Shown here: piece after piece, positions 29,105 through 39,338 of the stretch
Position numbering within the stretch: position 1 is the first letter of the stretch
How the letters are laid out: each line of letters begins with the position of its first letter
Origin: Brevundimonas nasdae
Lineage (GTDB): Bacteria; Pseudomonadota; Alphaproteobacteria; Caulobacterales; Caulobacteraceae
Direction: 5' to 3'
Assembly (NCBI RefSeq): GCF_016654005.1
Contig: NZ_JAEPWN010000001.1
Location: forward strand, 310,001 to 374,000
Length of the DNA stretch: 64,000 nt
Position numbers and translations under genes: made by a program
Notes under the pieces: generated by a model
Told to the model about the DNA's origin: nothing
Seen by the model: the letters and a program-made list of their open reading frames with translations, nothing else
Databases searched by the model: none

Positions 29105-30448
29105 TCACTCGCGGATCATGCCTTGATTGAGGATGTCCTCCAGTCGGGTAAAGGAATCGGAAAGACGGGTCGCGTCCTCCTTGTCCTGACCCAGGAAGGC
29201 CTCCAGTGCGGGGTTCAGGGCGATGGCGCGGTCCACGATGGGATCGGCGCCGGTGCGGTAGGCGCCGATCTTGATCAGCTCTTCCATATTGGCGTAGGCG
29301 GCCAGGGTCTGGCGGGCGCGCTTGTTCAGTTCGCGCTCGGGCGGGGTCTGGCATCCAGGCATGGTGCGGCTGACGGATTTCAGCACGTCGATGGCGGGAA
29401 AGCGCCCGCGCTCGGCGATCTTGCGATCCATGACGATGTGCCCGTCCAGAATGCCTCGAACGGCGTCGGCGATCGGCTCGTCATGGTCGCCGCCGTCCAC
29501 CAGAACGGTGAACAGGGCCGTGATCGGCGCCGCTGTCGTGCCGTCGGGCCGGACGGGGCCGGGACCGGCGCGCTCCAGCAGCTTGGGCAGTTCGGTGAAG
29601 ACGGTCGGCGTATAGCCCTTGGTCGTCGGGGGTTCGCCCGCCGCCAGACCAATCTCGCGCTGGGCCATGGCGAAGCGGGTGACGCTGTCCATCAGGCACA
29701 GCACCTCCAGATCCTGGTCGCGCAGGAACTCGGCGATGGCCATGGTCATGTATGCGGACTGGCGCCGTTTCAGGGCCGGTTCGTCAGAGGTGGCGACCAC
29801 CACGACGGCGCGTTTCAAACCTTCTTCGCCCAGGGTCTCTTCCACGAACTCGCGCACTTCACGGCCGCGTTCGCCGATCAGGCCCACGACGACGGCGTCG
29901 CAGGTCGCCTCCTTGGCCAGCATCGACAGCAGCACCGACTTGCCCACGCCCGAACCGGCGAAGATGCCCAGGCGCTGGCCCCGGCAGGTGGTGGTGAAGA
30001 CGTCCATCGCCCGCACGCCCAGGTCCAGCCGTTCGCCGACGCGCCCGCGTGAATGGGCGGGCGGCGGGGGGGCGCGCAGGGGATAGGGAGCCGGGCCTTG
30101 CGGCAATGGCCCCTTGCCGTCGATCGGCTGGCCGAAGGCGTCGATGATCCGGCCCAGCCAGGCGGTGGTGGGGCGCACGCTGGCGGCCTGGTCGATGATC
30201 CTGATGTCGGCGCCGGGGGCCACGCCCTCGACCGGGCCGAACGGCATCAGCAGGGCCTTGGAATCGCGGAAGCCCACGACCTCGGCGGGCAGGGGCTCCT
30301 GGCCGCGCCGTCCGATCTCGGCCCGGGCGCCGACGGCCAGACGCGACAGGCCGCCGCGCGACTCGATCAGCAGGCCCGACACGCCCGCCACCTTGCCGGT
30401 GACGACCAGTGGGTCGATCGCTTCAACGGCGGCGACGAGATTGCGCAA
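29105..30448 (-). CDS. fliI: Flagellum-specific ATPase FliI
   Basis: FliI energises the flagellar type III export apparatus. The 447-residue protein is homologous to F1-beta, with the P-loop [11 protein letters not shown] (about 163-173), Walker B in [14 protein letters not shown], and the T3SS ATPase signature [12 protein letters not shown]. The N-terminal beta barrel begins with [15 protein letters not shown]. It forms an operon with fliJ. In Caulobacter this gene pair is under CtrA; a TTAACCAT half-site lies about 40 bases upstream here. Confidence 0.95.
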   Translation of the reverse strand: MRNLVAAVEAIDPLVVTGKVAGVSGLLIESRGGLSRLAVGARAEIGRRGQEPLPAEVVGFRDSKALLMPFGPVEGVAPGADIRIIDQAASVRPTTAWLGRIIDAFGQPIDGKGPLPQGPAPYPLRAPPPPAHSRGRVGERLDLGVRAMDVFTTTCRGQRLGIFAGSGVGKSVLLSMLAKEATCDAVVVGLIGERGREVREFVEETLGEEGLKRAVVVVATSDEPALKRRQSAYMTMAIAEFLRDQDLEVLCLMDSVTRFAMAQREIGLAAGEPPTTKGYTPTVFTELPKLLERAGPGPVRPDGTTAAPITALFTVLVDGGDHDEPIADAVRGILDGHIVMDRKIAERGRFPAIDVLKSVSRTMPGCQTPPERELNKRARQTLAAYANMEELIKIGAYRTGADPIVDRAIALNPALEAFLGQDKEDATRLSDSFTRLEDILNQGMIRE

Positions 30449-30486
30449 AATGGACCCCAGAAACAGCCGTCAACAGATGCGCGATC

Positions 30487-30495
30487 ATGGTTAAC
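30487..30495 (-). promoter_or_regulatory. CtrA-like half-site upstream of fliI
   Basis: On the minus strand the sequence reads GTTAACCAT, 39-47 bases before the fliI start. TTAACCAT is the half-site form of the CtrA motif reported in Caulobacter. No second TTAA lies at the usual spacing, so binding is inferred. Confidence 0.45.
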
Positions 30496-30657
30496 GCGGG
30501 GTGAAGCCGCGCCGCGTGCGTCGGTCGTCTTATACATCTTAAGGTCGTGTTATACGCAAATCTACGTATGATTTGCAACCTGTGCGAGAAACGCTTTCGA
30601 AAGGGTTTGAGCGCATGTTCGACGCATAAAAGGGTGTCGGATCGGCAGGAGACCGGA

Positions 30658-32154
30658 ATGTTTTCCAGGCGTCGCGTTCCAAGCGAAACAAGCGTTCGTT
30701 TATCCGACCAGGACGCCAAGCTGGCGGCCATCGGCCGCTCCCAGGCGGTGATCGAGTTCAATCTGGACGGCACGATCATCGAGGCGAACGACAATTTCCT
30801 GAAGGCCATGGGCTATCAGCTGTCCGAGATCGTCGGCACGCATCACCGCCAGTTCATGGACCCCGTGGACGCCGCCTCGCCCGAATACGCCGCCTTCTGG
30901 CGCAACCTGAATGCCGGGCAGTTTCTGGCGCAGAAGTTCCGCCGCCTGGCCAAGGGCGGTCGCGAGATCTGGCTTCAGGCCTCGTATAACCCGGTGTTCG
31001 GCCCCGACGGGCGCCCGGTGAAGGTCATCAAACTGGCCGTGGACATCACCGCCGAGGAACAGGCCGCCGCGCGCAGCGAGGCCCAGCGTGTCGAGGCCGA
31101 GGCGGCCCAGCAAAAGCTGGTCGAAGCCCTGGGCGCCGCCCTGGCCAAGCTGTCGGCGGGGGATCTGACGGCGCGCGTGACGCCCGAGATGACCGGGGCT
31201 CATGCGCTGGTGAAGGACGACTACAACGGCGCGGTGGAAAGCCTGCGCCAGACGCTGGATCAGGTGCTGGCGGCGGTCGCGGCCCTGCGTGGCGGGGCGG
31301 AAGAGATTTCAGGCGCAGCAGACGACCTGTCGCGGCGCACCGAGCAGCAGGCGGCCTCACTCGAAGAGACGGCGGCGGCGCTGGACGAAATCACAGCGAC
31401 TGTCAGCCGAAGCGCAGAAGGCGCCCGCCAGGCGTCCGCCGCGGCCGCCAGCGCGCGGACCGAGGCGGATCGGTCGGGCGAGGTGGTGCGTCAGGCGGTC
31501 GCCGCCATGGACGGCATCCGCAAGAGCTCCGGCCAGATCGGCGAGATCATCGGCGTGATCGACGAAATCGCCTTCCAGACCAATCTGCTGGCGCTGAACG
31601 CCGGGGTCGAGGCGGCGCGGGCCGGGGATGCGGGACGCGGCTTCGCCGTCGTCGCGTCCGAGGTTCGGGCGCTGGCCCAACGCTCCGCCGATGCGGCCAA
31701 GGAGATCAAGGCCCTGATCAGCACCTCCACCGCCGATGTGGCGCAGGGCGTGAAACTGGTCGACGAGGCTGGATCCACCCTGGGCGCCATCGCCCAGAAG
31801 GTCGCGGAAATGGACGCCCTGGTCGGCGAGATCGCCTCGTCGGCTCAGGAACAGGCGACCGGACTGGGCCAGGTCAACATCGCCGTCAACCAGATGGATC
31901 AGGTCACGCAGCAGAACGCCGCCATGGTCGAGGAGACGACCGCCGCCGCCGCCAATCTGAAGACCGAGGCCGACCAGTTGGCGGCGCTGGTCGAACGGTT
32001 CGACACCGGCTCACGCGGGGCGGCGGCCGCCCCGGTCCGCAGCGCGGCGGCTGCGGCGCCTGTTCCTCTGGCCCGTGAACGCGCCCGCATCCGCGCCTTC
32101 GCCGGCGGGGGCTCTGCTGCGGCCCTGGCCGCTGACGGGTGGGAGGAGTTCTGA
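30658..32154 (+). CDS. Soluble PAS-domain methyl-accepting chemotaxis protein
   Basis: A 498-residue cytoplasmic chemoreceptor without membrane helices. One PAS domain (about 25-130: [35 protein letters not shown]) is followed by a HAMP-like linker and an MCP signalling domain with the hairpin tip [20 protein letters not shown]. The C-terminus DGWEEF matches the W-x-x-F tether for CheR/CheB. The start at 30658 follows CAGGAGACC. It is divergent from fliI-fliJ, fitting a motility locus. The PAS ligand (redox, light or other) is unknown. Confidence 0.93.
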   Translation: MFSRRRVPSETSVRLSDQDAKLAAIGRSQAVIEFNLDGTIIEANDNFLKAMGYQLSEIVGTHHRQFMDPVDAASPEYAAFWRNLNAGQFLAQKFRRLAKGGREIWLQASYNPVFGPDGRPVKVIKLAVDITAEEQAAARSEAQRVEAEAAQQKLVEALGAALAKLSAGDLTARVTPEMTGAHALVKDDYNGAVESLRQTLDQVLAAVAALRGGAEEISGAADDLSRRTEQQAASLEETAAALDEITATVSRSAEGARQASAAAASARTEADRSGEVVRQAVAAMDGIRKSSGQIGEIIGVIDEIAFQTNLLALNAGVEAARAGDAGRGFAVVASEVRALAQRSADAAKEIKALISTSTADVAQGVKLVDEAGSTLGAIAQKVAEMDALVGEIASSAQEQATGLGQVNIAVNQMDQVTQQNAAMVEETTAAAANLKTEADQLAALVERFDTGSRGAAAAPVRSAAAAAPVPLARERARIRAFAGGGSAAALAADGWEEF

Positions 32155-32162
32155 CCTGATCA

Positions 32163-32290
32163 ATCCGCTCATCCGGGCGAAAGCCGGGATCCCGTTCCGT
32201 CGCCTCGGCGGACCGAAACCCACGGCGGCAGTCCCCCCACGCCGTGCGTGCGAAAGCACAGGGTCCCGGCTTTCTCCCGGGTGAGCGGAT
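32163..32290. repeat. Long inverted repeat between convergent genes
   Basis: Arms of about 30 bases, ATCCGCTCATCCGGGCGAAA... at 32163-32193 and the near-complement at 32261-32290, flank a loop with its own short palindrome. The right arm reaches into the stop codon of the exporter gene. It may act as a bidirectional transcription end. It is a different sequence family from the CGTCATTCCGG elements. Confidence 0.7.
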
Positions 32291-33201
32291 CAGGTTGCAG
32301 GCGTGGTCTCGGTCACGGGCGGCGGCTGACGCGTCGTGACGATGGCCCCGACCGAGGCGGCGACGATGGCGGCGATGGCCAGCCACTGCTGGCCGGTCAG
32401 ATGCTCGTGCAGGAAGATCAGGCCCGCCACGGCCCCGACCGCCGGTTCGGCGCTGAGCACGACGCCGAAGGTGCGCTTGGGGATCGAGCGCATGGCGAAC
32501 ATCTCGAACGTATAGGGCAGGGCGCTGGAGAACAGAGCCACCGCCGCCCCCGCCAGCAGGATGGCCGGGTTCAGCAGGGCGGCGCCCGCATGGGCCACGC
32601 CGAACGGCACGATGACCATGGCCGCCACGCTCATGCCCAGAGCCACCGACTGGCCGGGGTGGATGTGGCTGAGCCGCTTGCCGAAGACGATGTACAGCGC
32701 CCAGCACAGGCCCGCGAAGGCGGCCAGGCCCACGCCGACCGGATCCAGCGATCCGACCCCCTGTTTCAGCGGCAGCAACAGGCCCAGGCCCAGCACTGCA
32801 AACCCGATGCAGACGAAGTGGATCGGCTTGCGCGAATGGAGCAAGGCCAGGCTGAGCGGACCCATGAACTCGATGGCGATGGCCAGGCCCAGCGGAATGG
32901 TCCGCAGTGACATGTAGAAGCTGAGGTTCATCGCCCCCAGCGCCACGCCATACAGCAGCACCCCCATCAGGTCCTGACGCGTCAGGCGGAACCGCCACGG
33001 ACGAAACACCGCGATCAGCAGAACCGCCGACAGGCCGACGCGATAGGCCGATGTCCCTTCCGCCCCGATCAGGGGGAACAGGGTCTTGGCGTAGGAGGTG
33101 CCGCACGCCAGCGTCACCATGCCTGCGAACAGCGCAAGATAGGGCATCAGCCGCACGGCGATGGGGGAGTTCAGGTGCTGCTTCAGGGCCAGGGAGGTCA
33201 T
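32290..33201 (-). CDS. RhtA-like EamA exporter (threonine/homoserine type)
   Basis: A 303-residue ten-helix DMT protein. The pattern LACGTSYAKTLFPLIGAEGT, RVGLSAVLLIAVFRPW and FEMFAMRSIPKRTFGVVLSAEPA is close to the RhtA group, which exports threonine and homoserine. The start at 33201 (MTSLALKQ) has AGGGAGG-type pairing potential only weakly; longer readings run into the regulator promoter. It is divergent from an Lrp-family gene, an arrangement typical of amino-acid exporters and their regulators. Confidence 0.87.
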   Translation of the reverse strand: MTSLALKQHLNSPIAVRLMPYLALFAGMVTLACGTSYAKTLFPLIGAEGTSAYRVGLSAVLLIAVFRPWRFRLTRQDLMGVLLYGVALGAMNLSFYMSLRTIPLGLAIAIEFMGPLSLALLHSRKPIHFVCIGFAVLGLGLLLPLKQGVGSLDPVGVGLAAFAGLCWALYIVFGKRLSHIHPGQSVALGMSVAAMVIVPFGVAHAGAALLNPAILLAGAAVALFSSALPYTFEMFAMRSIPKRTFGVVLSAEPAVGAVAGLIFLHEHLTGQQWLAIAAIVAASVGAIVTTRQPPPVTETTPAT

Positions 33202-33285
33202 GACGGCTAGGTAGCCGAAATCCGCTTGCGCTTCCCGGCGATTTCCGGCCTCAATGCGCCTGAAATCGTCACGAAAGGCCATTCC

Positions 33286-33768
33286 ATGACGAATTTCGTC
33301 ACCCTCGACGATTTCGACCATAGGCTCCTGGCGCGCGTCCGCCTGAACAATCTGGAGCCCGCCCGCGTCACGGCCGAGGCGGTGGGTCTGTCAGAGTCCG
33401 CCGTCCTGCGTCGACTGCGCCGCCTTCGGGCCGAGGGGGTGATTGCGGGGGATGTGGCGGTGATCGACCCGGCCCGGGTCGAGCCGCGCATCGTGCTGCA
33501 CGTGCTGGTCGAAATGGACACCCAGGACCGCAAGGTGGTGGACGCCTTCCAGCGCGCGATGAAGGCCAGCCCGGAGGTTCAGGGCTGCTGGGACGTGACG
33601 GGCGAGACGGACTATCTGGTCACGGTCGCCGTGCGCTCGATGCAGGAATACGAAGCCTTCGGCATCCGCGAGATGATCCCCGACAAGGGGGTGCGCGCCT
33701 ACAAGAGCATGATCGTGATCCGCGAGGTCGTCGGCTTCGATCCGGCGCGTGCGGTGCTGGCGCGCTAG
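33286..33768 (+). CDS. Lrp/AsnC family transcriptional regulator
   Basis: A 160-residue regulator: an N-terminal helix-turn-helix (ARVTAEAVGLSESAVLRRLRRL, about 25-46) and a RAM/AsnC ligand domain (VLVEMDTQDRKVVDAF, VQGCWDVTGETDYLVTV). The start at 33286 gives MTNFVTLDDFDHRLL. The 84-base gap to the divergent exporter holds GAAATCCGC...GCGATTTC, an imperfect inverted repeat that could be its operator. Probably an amino-acid sensor controlling the exporter. Confidence 0.93.
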   Translation: MTNFVTLDDFDHRLLARVRLNNLEPARVTAEAVGLSESAVLRRLRRLRAEGVIAGDVAVIDPARVEPRIVLHVLVEMDTQDRKVVDAFQRAMKASPEVQGCWDVTGETDYLVTVAVRSMQEYEAFGIREMIPDKGVRAYKSMIVIREVVGFDPARAVLAR

Positions 33769-33800
33769 AGCATGAGCCACGCTCTCGCTTAAATCAGGCT

Positions 33801-35090
33801 CTAGCGGGTCGGCGCCTCGATCACGATCATCGCGCCGACGCCGGTTGAGCGGTTTTCGATCACGCCGCCGATCTGTTTGACCAGACTGTCGATCACCCGC
33901 ATGCCCAGGCTGCGGTCGCTGCGGGCGGCGGTCAGGTCGAAGCCCTTGCCGCTGTCGGCGACCGTGACGGTCAGGCGGCCGTCGGCGATCCGGCCGGTCA
34001 CGGCGACGGCGCCCCCTTGCGGCCCATAGGCGTATTTGATGGCGTTGATGACCAGCTCATTGACGATCAGGCCCAGCGGTATGGCGATGTCGGCGATCAG
34101 GGGCGCGTCATCGGCGTCGCAGGTGACGATGTGGTGCTGGCTGCCGGTGTCGATGGCCTCGCACAGCTTGGTCAGGAAGTCGCACAGGATGACGCTCTGC
34201 ACGTCCGACCCGCGCCACAGCTGGTCGTGGACCTGGCTGATGGCCTGAATGCGCGAACCGGCGTCGCCCAGGGCGGCGCGCACATCGTCGGACGCGGCGC
34301 CGCGCGCCTGCATGGCCAGCAGGCTGGAGACCAGGCTGAGGCTGTTCTTGACGCGGTGGCTGACCTCGCGCGTCAGCAGGGCCTGATGTTCGATGGCGGC
34401 CAGAAGCCGCTCTTCGGTCTGTTGGCGGGCGATGGCGGCGCCGACCACAGCGGCGAAGGCGTCCAGAAACAGGGCGTCGCTGGCGTCGAACTGGCCTTCG
34501 TCGGGGCTGTCGACCTCGAGCACGCCCCACGGCGCGCCGTCGATCTCGGGCCGGATCAGCACGTTGATGGCCCGGCGCACCCCGTGGTCGGCCAGCAGTT
34601 TGGGGGTTCGGAACCGATCTTCGATCTCCAGATGATTGGAGATCAGCGGCTTGCCGGTCTGGAAGGCGAAACCGGCCGGGGAGTCGAGATCAAGCTCCAG
34701 CGTCACCTGACCCTCGACCTCGCCGCTCCAGCCCACGCCGGCGATCAGCACCAGACGGTCGCGGGTGTCGTTGTGGATCAGCACCTTGGACAACGGGGTC
34801 TCCAGCCCGTCGGCGCAGATCTCGCAGGCGGCGTCCAGCAGGGCCTGGGGATCGCGTTCGCGCAGGGCCAGTTCGCCGAACCGCGCGAGCAGCGACTGCT
34901 GTTTCAAACGGTACGTCAGTTCATCGGCGGTGGAGCGGACCTCCGGCTCCGGCGACGTCTCGACACGGGGCGTCTGCATGTCGTCCATCTGGACCTGGGT
35001 GTCGCCGGACGCCGGGGCGCGCATCTGTTCAACCAGATCGGCGATCTCAGGCGTCATGCCCGTGGCGGCGAGGGTGTTTGGATCGGACAA
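33801..35090 (-). CDS. Cytosolic GAF-domain histidine kinase, HisKA_2 type
   Basis: A 429-residue soluble kinase with a GAF domain (about 85-215, [21 protein letters not shown]) and a HisKA_2/HWE-like core with the phospho-histidine in [19 protein letters not shown]. HATPase_c follows ([24 protein letters not shown]). Such kinases often feed PhyR general stress signalling in alphaproteobacteria, but no partner is nearby. The start is uncertain: TTG at 35090 is used here, and an ATG at 35057 would remove eleven residues. No good ribosome site precedes either. Confidence 0.88.
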   Translation of the reverse strand: MSDPNTLAATGMTPEIADLVEQMRAPASGDTQVQMDDMQTPRVETSPEPEVRSTADELTYRLKQQSLLARFGELALRERDPQALLDAACEICADGLETPLSKVLIHNDTRDRLVLIAGVGWSGEVEGQVTLELDLDSPAGFAFQTGKPLISNHLEIEDRFRTPKLLADHGVRRAINVLIRPEIDGAPWGVLEVDSPDEGQFDASDALFLDAFAAVVGAAIARQQTEERLLAAIEHQALLTREVSHRVKNSLSLVSSLLAMQARGAASDDVRAALGDAGSRIQAISQVHDQLWRGSDVQSVILCDFLTKLCEAIDTGSQHHIVTCDADDAPLIADIAIPLGLIVNELVINAIKYAYGPQGGAVAVTGRIADGRLTVTVADSGKGFDLTAARSDRSLGMRVIDSLVKQIGGVIENRSTGVGAMIVIEAPTR

Positions 35091-35237
35091 GGGGCTGCAA
35101 ACTCGATGTTCGGTGGGCGCGATTATAGATTACATAGTCGCTCTGATAGGATTGCGCAGAAATCATCGCAGGCAGCCTCTTGCGCGTCACGGCAAGGCCT
35201 TATCTGTTGTGCGCTCAAGATTGACGGAGAACTCCCC

Positions 35238-36218
<981 letters not shown>

Positions 36219-36337
36219 TCCAGGTCTGCGCCTCGCCAGCATTGTGGCCGCCGGGTCGCGATGCTGGCGATGCATCCGTCATCTACAAAACCTGCAGACA
36301 CACGACCGGTTAACGGTCAGTCTTTAGACTGTTCTGC

Positions 36338-37552
36338 ATGAGCGACGTTTCAGTCTTGATGGAAGAAGATGCGCCGCCGTCTTCGCGCGCGCGGCACGCC
36401 CTGCTGAAACGTCTGGCGGACGTCGTGTCTTTGCCCGCCAGCCGCATCAACGCCTTTGAACGCGCGGTGACGGGCGATCTTCTGGTCGACATGCTGCGGC
36501 TGGCGTCGCGTGAGGACCGCCGCCGCGTCGCCGCGCGTCTGGCGTTGCTGAACGAGATTCCCAACAGTCTGGCGCGCCTGCTGATACGTGACGAACCGGA
36601 TATTGCGGGCCTGCTGCTCGAACAGTGCGCCTCTCTGACCGACGCCGACCTTGTGGCCTGCGCGCGCGATGCGGGGCCGGAGCACCGGATCATGATCGCC
36701 GGGCGCAGGGGCCTGTCCGAGATTGTGACAGAGACCCTGCTGTCATTTGAGGAATTGGCGACTACGGAGCGGTTGCTGAAGAACGAGACCGCGCGCTTCT
36801 CGCAGGCGGGGCTTGAGGAGGCGGTGAAGTTGAGCCGTCTTATGCCGGTGCTGTGCGCGCCGTTGTTGAAACGTCCCGAGATGAGGCCGTCCAGCGCCTA
36901 TGTCATGTACTGGTGGTGCGGGCCGGAAAACCGACGCACGATTCTGCAGCGCTTCGCGGTGTCGCGTGAAGTGATGCAGGAGGTGGTCGAGGACGTCTTC
37001 GCCATGGCGGCGAAAGAGGGCTGGTCTGATCCCGTATCGCGCAAGGCCCTGCAATTCATCGAGCGCCGTCAACGCAACCGAGCGGCGATAGAGAAGAGCC
37101 CGTTTGAAAGTCTGGAAGAGGCCGTCGCCGTTGCTGCACGTGACGGTCTGACACGAGAAACCGCGTCCGAGATCGCCTATCTGTCTGGAGTAAAGCCTTT
37201 GACCGGGGCCAAGATTCTGGGCGACCCGGGTGGAGAATCCCTGGCGATTCTTTGCAAGGCGACAGGCCTGTCGCGCACTGATCTGCTTAATCTGTGGCGT
37301 TCGATGCGTCGTCCCGAGACGACGGCGGACGGCCTGACCGATCCCGACTGGGAGCGGGTGCAGATCACCTATGAGATGCTGGCGGTCGACCGCGCCCAGA
37401 CTGTGTTGCGATACTGGAACTGGTCGTTGTCATCTGCCCTGACGCCTGAACTTCTGCGCGCCATCCGCGAAGGCGATGAAGCCATGGTGGACGAGTACTC
37501 TGCCCCTGAACGTGCGGCGATGATGGTTCTGTCGCAAGACTTCCGGCGTTGA
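36338..37552 (+). CDS. DUF2336 protein
   Basis: A 404-residue protein of the alphaproteobacterial family DUF2336, made of helical HEAT-like repeats (SREDRRRVAARLALLNEIP, LARLLIRDEPDIAGLLLEQC, CARDAGPEHRIMIAGRRGLS). The role is unknown. Two short palindromes lie just before the start: GACCG-GTTAA-CGGTC and CAGTC-TTTA-GACTG at about 36303-36333, suggesting an operator or 5'-UTR control. A second DUF2336 gene lies on the other side of mucR, in opposite orientation. Confidence 0.8.
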   Translation: MSDVSVLMEEDAPPSSRARHALLKRLADVVSLPASRINAFERAVTGDLLVDMLRLASREDRRRVAARLALLNEIPNSLARLLIRDEPDIAGLLLEQCASLTDADLVACARDAGPEHRIMIAGRRGLSEIVTETLLSFEELATTERLLKNETARFSQAGLEEAVKLSRLMPVLCAPLLKRPEMRPSSAYVMYWWCGPENRRTILQRFAVSREVMQEVVEDVFAMAAKEGWSDPVSRKALQFIERRQRNRAAIEKSPFESLEEAVAVAARDGLTRETASEIAYLSGVKPLTGAKILGDPGGESLAILCKATGLSRTDLLNLWRSMRRPETTADGLTDPDWERVQITYEMLAVDRAQTVLRYWNWSLSSALTPELLRAIREGDEAMVDEYSAPERAAMMVLSQDFRR

Positions 37553-37695
37553 TCCTATACCGCTGGTGATTGTTACTATTCGGGTCTTGCAACCTTGACG
37601 ACTGTTGACTGTGAGTGATTGCTTTTAAGGCCAAACATCCTTATGCACGTCAAAAGTGGAGGGCGGCTGGCTTTTCCAGTCGAAGTCATTGAACC

Positions 37696-38142
37696 ATGGA
37701 CCAGACGATTATTATGGAAGAAAAGCCCGAACTGTTGGAAATGACGGCTGACATCGTGTCCGCTTACGTCGGCAACAACACTGTATCCGCTGACGTCCTG
37801 CCGTCCCTGATCGCCAGCATTCACGCGGCGCTGTCCGGTGTTTCTCTGGCGCCCGTCGAGCCCGAGCCCGAGCCCAAGGAACCGGCGGTTCCGGTGCGCA
37901 AGTCGATCAACGCCGACTTCCTGATCTGCCTGGAGGACGGCCGCAAGTTCAAGTCGCTGAAGCGCCACCTGCGCACCAAGTACGACATGAGCCCCGAAGA
38001 ATACCGCGCCAAGTGGAACCTGCCGAAGGACTATCCGATGGTTGCTCCGAACTACGCCAAGGCGCGTTCGGAACTGGCCAAGCAGATGGGTCTGGGCCAG
38101 GGCGGCCGCAAGCCGGCCCGCGTCACCCGCGCCAAGAAGTAA
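37696..38142 (+). CDS. mucR: MucR/Ros family transcriptional regulator
   Basis: MucR proteins bind AT-rich promoters, act as H-NS-like repressors, and in Caulobacter help set the timing of CtrA-dependent genes together with SciP. The 148-residue protein has the N-terminal oligomerisation region (LLEMTADIVSAYVGNNTVS), an acidic linker (EPEPEPKEPAVP) and the Ros zinc-finger-like core ICLEDGRKFKSLKRHLRTKY followed by MSPEEYRAKWNLP. The usual RTHY histidine is lysine here (RTKY). An alternative ATG at 37714 would remove six residues. A strong terminator follows. Confidence 0.94.
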   Translation: MDQTIIMEEKPELLEMTADIVSAYVGNNTVSADVLPSLIASIHAALSGVSLAPVEPEPEPKEPAVPVRKSINADFLICLEDGRKFKSLKRHLRTKYDMSPEEYRAKWNLPKDYPMVAPNYAKARSELAKQMGLGQGGRKPARVTRAKK

Positions 38143-38163
38143 ATCGGGAGCATTCCCGAACAG

Positions 38164-38195
38164 AAACGCCCGCTTCCGAAGGAGGCGGGCGTTTT
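38164..38195 (+). terminator. Intrinsic terminator after mucR
   Basis: A 14-bp stem with one G-U pair (38164-38177 with 38181-38194) and loop GAA ends in TTTT. It is also positioned to stop the convergent DUF2336 transcript. Confidence 0.87.
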
Positions 38196-38222
38196 GCTGT
38201 GCGATAAGCTGTTTAACCGAGG

Positions 38223-39338
38223 TCAGGCCGCCTGGGCGGTGCGCCGCATACGCCAGAAACGCAGGGTGCGCAGGGCGGCGGCGCGGGTCAGGTCCTGGTA
38301 CATGCCGCCGTAGGCCGCCGCCTTGCCCATCGCATTGTCCTGCGCGCCCAGGATGACCACGGCGTAGGTCAGGAAGATCGCGCGATCCAGATCCGCCGCC
38401 TTGCAGATCACCGCCAGGGCGTCCAGTTCGTGGCGGTCCGCCACGCTCTTGACGGTATGGAAGTCGACATCCGCCAACTCTGACAGGGCGATCAGGAAGG
38501 CGGTCGCGCCCCTGGTCCGCATCAGCCGCGCCAGCGCCGTGGGCGTCAGCGGGCCCTGCGCGCGCAACTGGGCGACATGGGCAAGACTGTCGGCGTAGTC
38601 GGCGGGCAGATCGCCCTGATCGACGGCGACCTGGGTGCGTCCGGCGGCCAGAGCGGCCTCCAGCAGGGCCGGATCGAGCCGCGCGTTCTGTTCGAGGATC
38701 TGCTGGCGCAGCCGGGCCTCGACCAGGAAATACATCTCGTTCACCAGATCCACGGGCAGGCAGGCGCCTTCGACCGTGGCGGCGTGAAGTTCAGGGTTGG
38801 CCTTGGCGCGCTCGACGGCGGCTTCAGACGTGGCGCGCGACAGGCGGGCGCCACGGTTGCGCAGCAGGGCGCCCAGGGTCTGGTCGTCCCCGTGAGCGAC
38901 GATGGCCTCGGACACGGCCTCAGAGACGTTGGCGCGGCCGGAAACGGCGCGAATATGGTCCTGGCTATGCTGGCGCACGATATTCACCAGATCGTCGTCC
39001 GTCAGCACGGGCGAACCGCGCAGCACAGGCGCCGCGACCTCGGCGGCGTCGTGGGCCAGGCGGGTGATCAGGTTGCGGGGCGCGTGCGGGGCGTCGGCGA
39101 AACGGGCCGACAGTTCGGCGCGCACCGCCGTCTCCATCTGCTCGGACAGGCGCGACAACAGGGCGCCATAGAGGCCGTTCTCGCTGGGCGGAAGCGGCGC
39201 CTGGCCGAAGAAATGGTCGGTCAGGGCGCGCAGCAGCTGACGCCGCCGGGGGCTGGACGTCTCGTCAGCCAGGGCGATCAACTGCGGCAGGCGTGAGTCT
39301 TTCAGGACGTCCGTCTCGACCAGGGCGTGGTCCGTCAT
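38223..39338 (-). CDS. DUF2336 protein
   Basis: A 371-residue helical-repeat protein of the same family as the gene at 36338 (SSPRRRQLLRALTDHFF, VLTDDDLVNIVRQHSQDHIRAVSGR, RNRGARLSRATSEAAVERA). Its role is unknown. The ATG overlaps the stop of the upstream secreted-protein gene by four bases (ATGA), so the two are translated together. That is odd, since one product is exported and the other looks cytosolic. Confidence 0.8.
   Translation of the reverse strand: MTDHALVETDVLKDSRLPQLIALADETSSPRRRQLLRALTDHFFGQAPLPPSENGLYGALLSRLSEQMETAVRAELSARFADAPHAPRNLITRLAHDAAEVAAPVLRGSPVLTDDDLVNIVRQHSQDHIRAVSGRANVSEAVSEAIVAHGDDQTLGALLRNRGARLSRATSEAAVERAKANPELHAATVEGACLPVDLVNEMYFLVEARLRQQILEQNARLDPALLEAALAAGRTQVAVDQGDLPADYADSLAHVAQLRAQGPLTPTALARLMRTRGATAFLIALSELADVDFHTVKSVADRHELDALAVICKAADLDRAIFLTYAVVILGAQDNAMGKAAAYGGMYQDLTRAAALRTLRFWRMRRTAQAA

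Noticed and set aside
34017-35237. A long N-terminal extension of cysK
   Set aside because: It is antisense to the histidine kinase; the CysK family start and ribosome site are at 35238.
36234-36269. Hairpin after cysK as a terminator
   Set aside because: The 9-bp stem has an 18-base loop and no T tract, so it was not listed as a feature.
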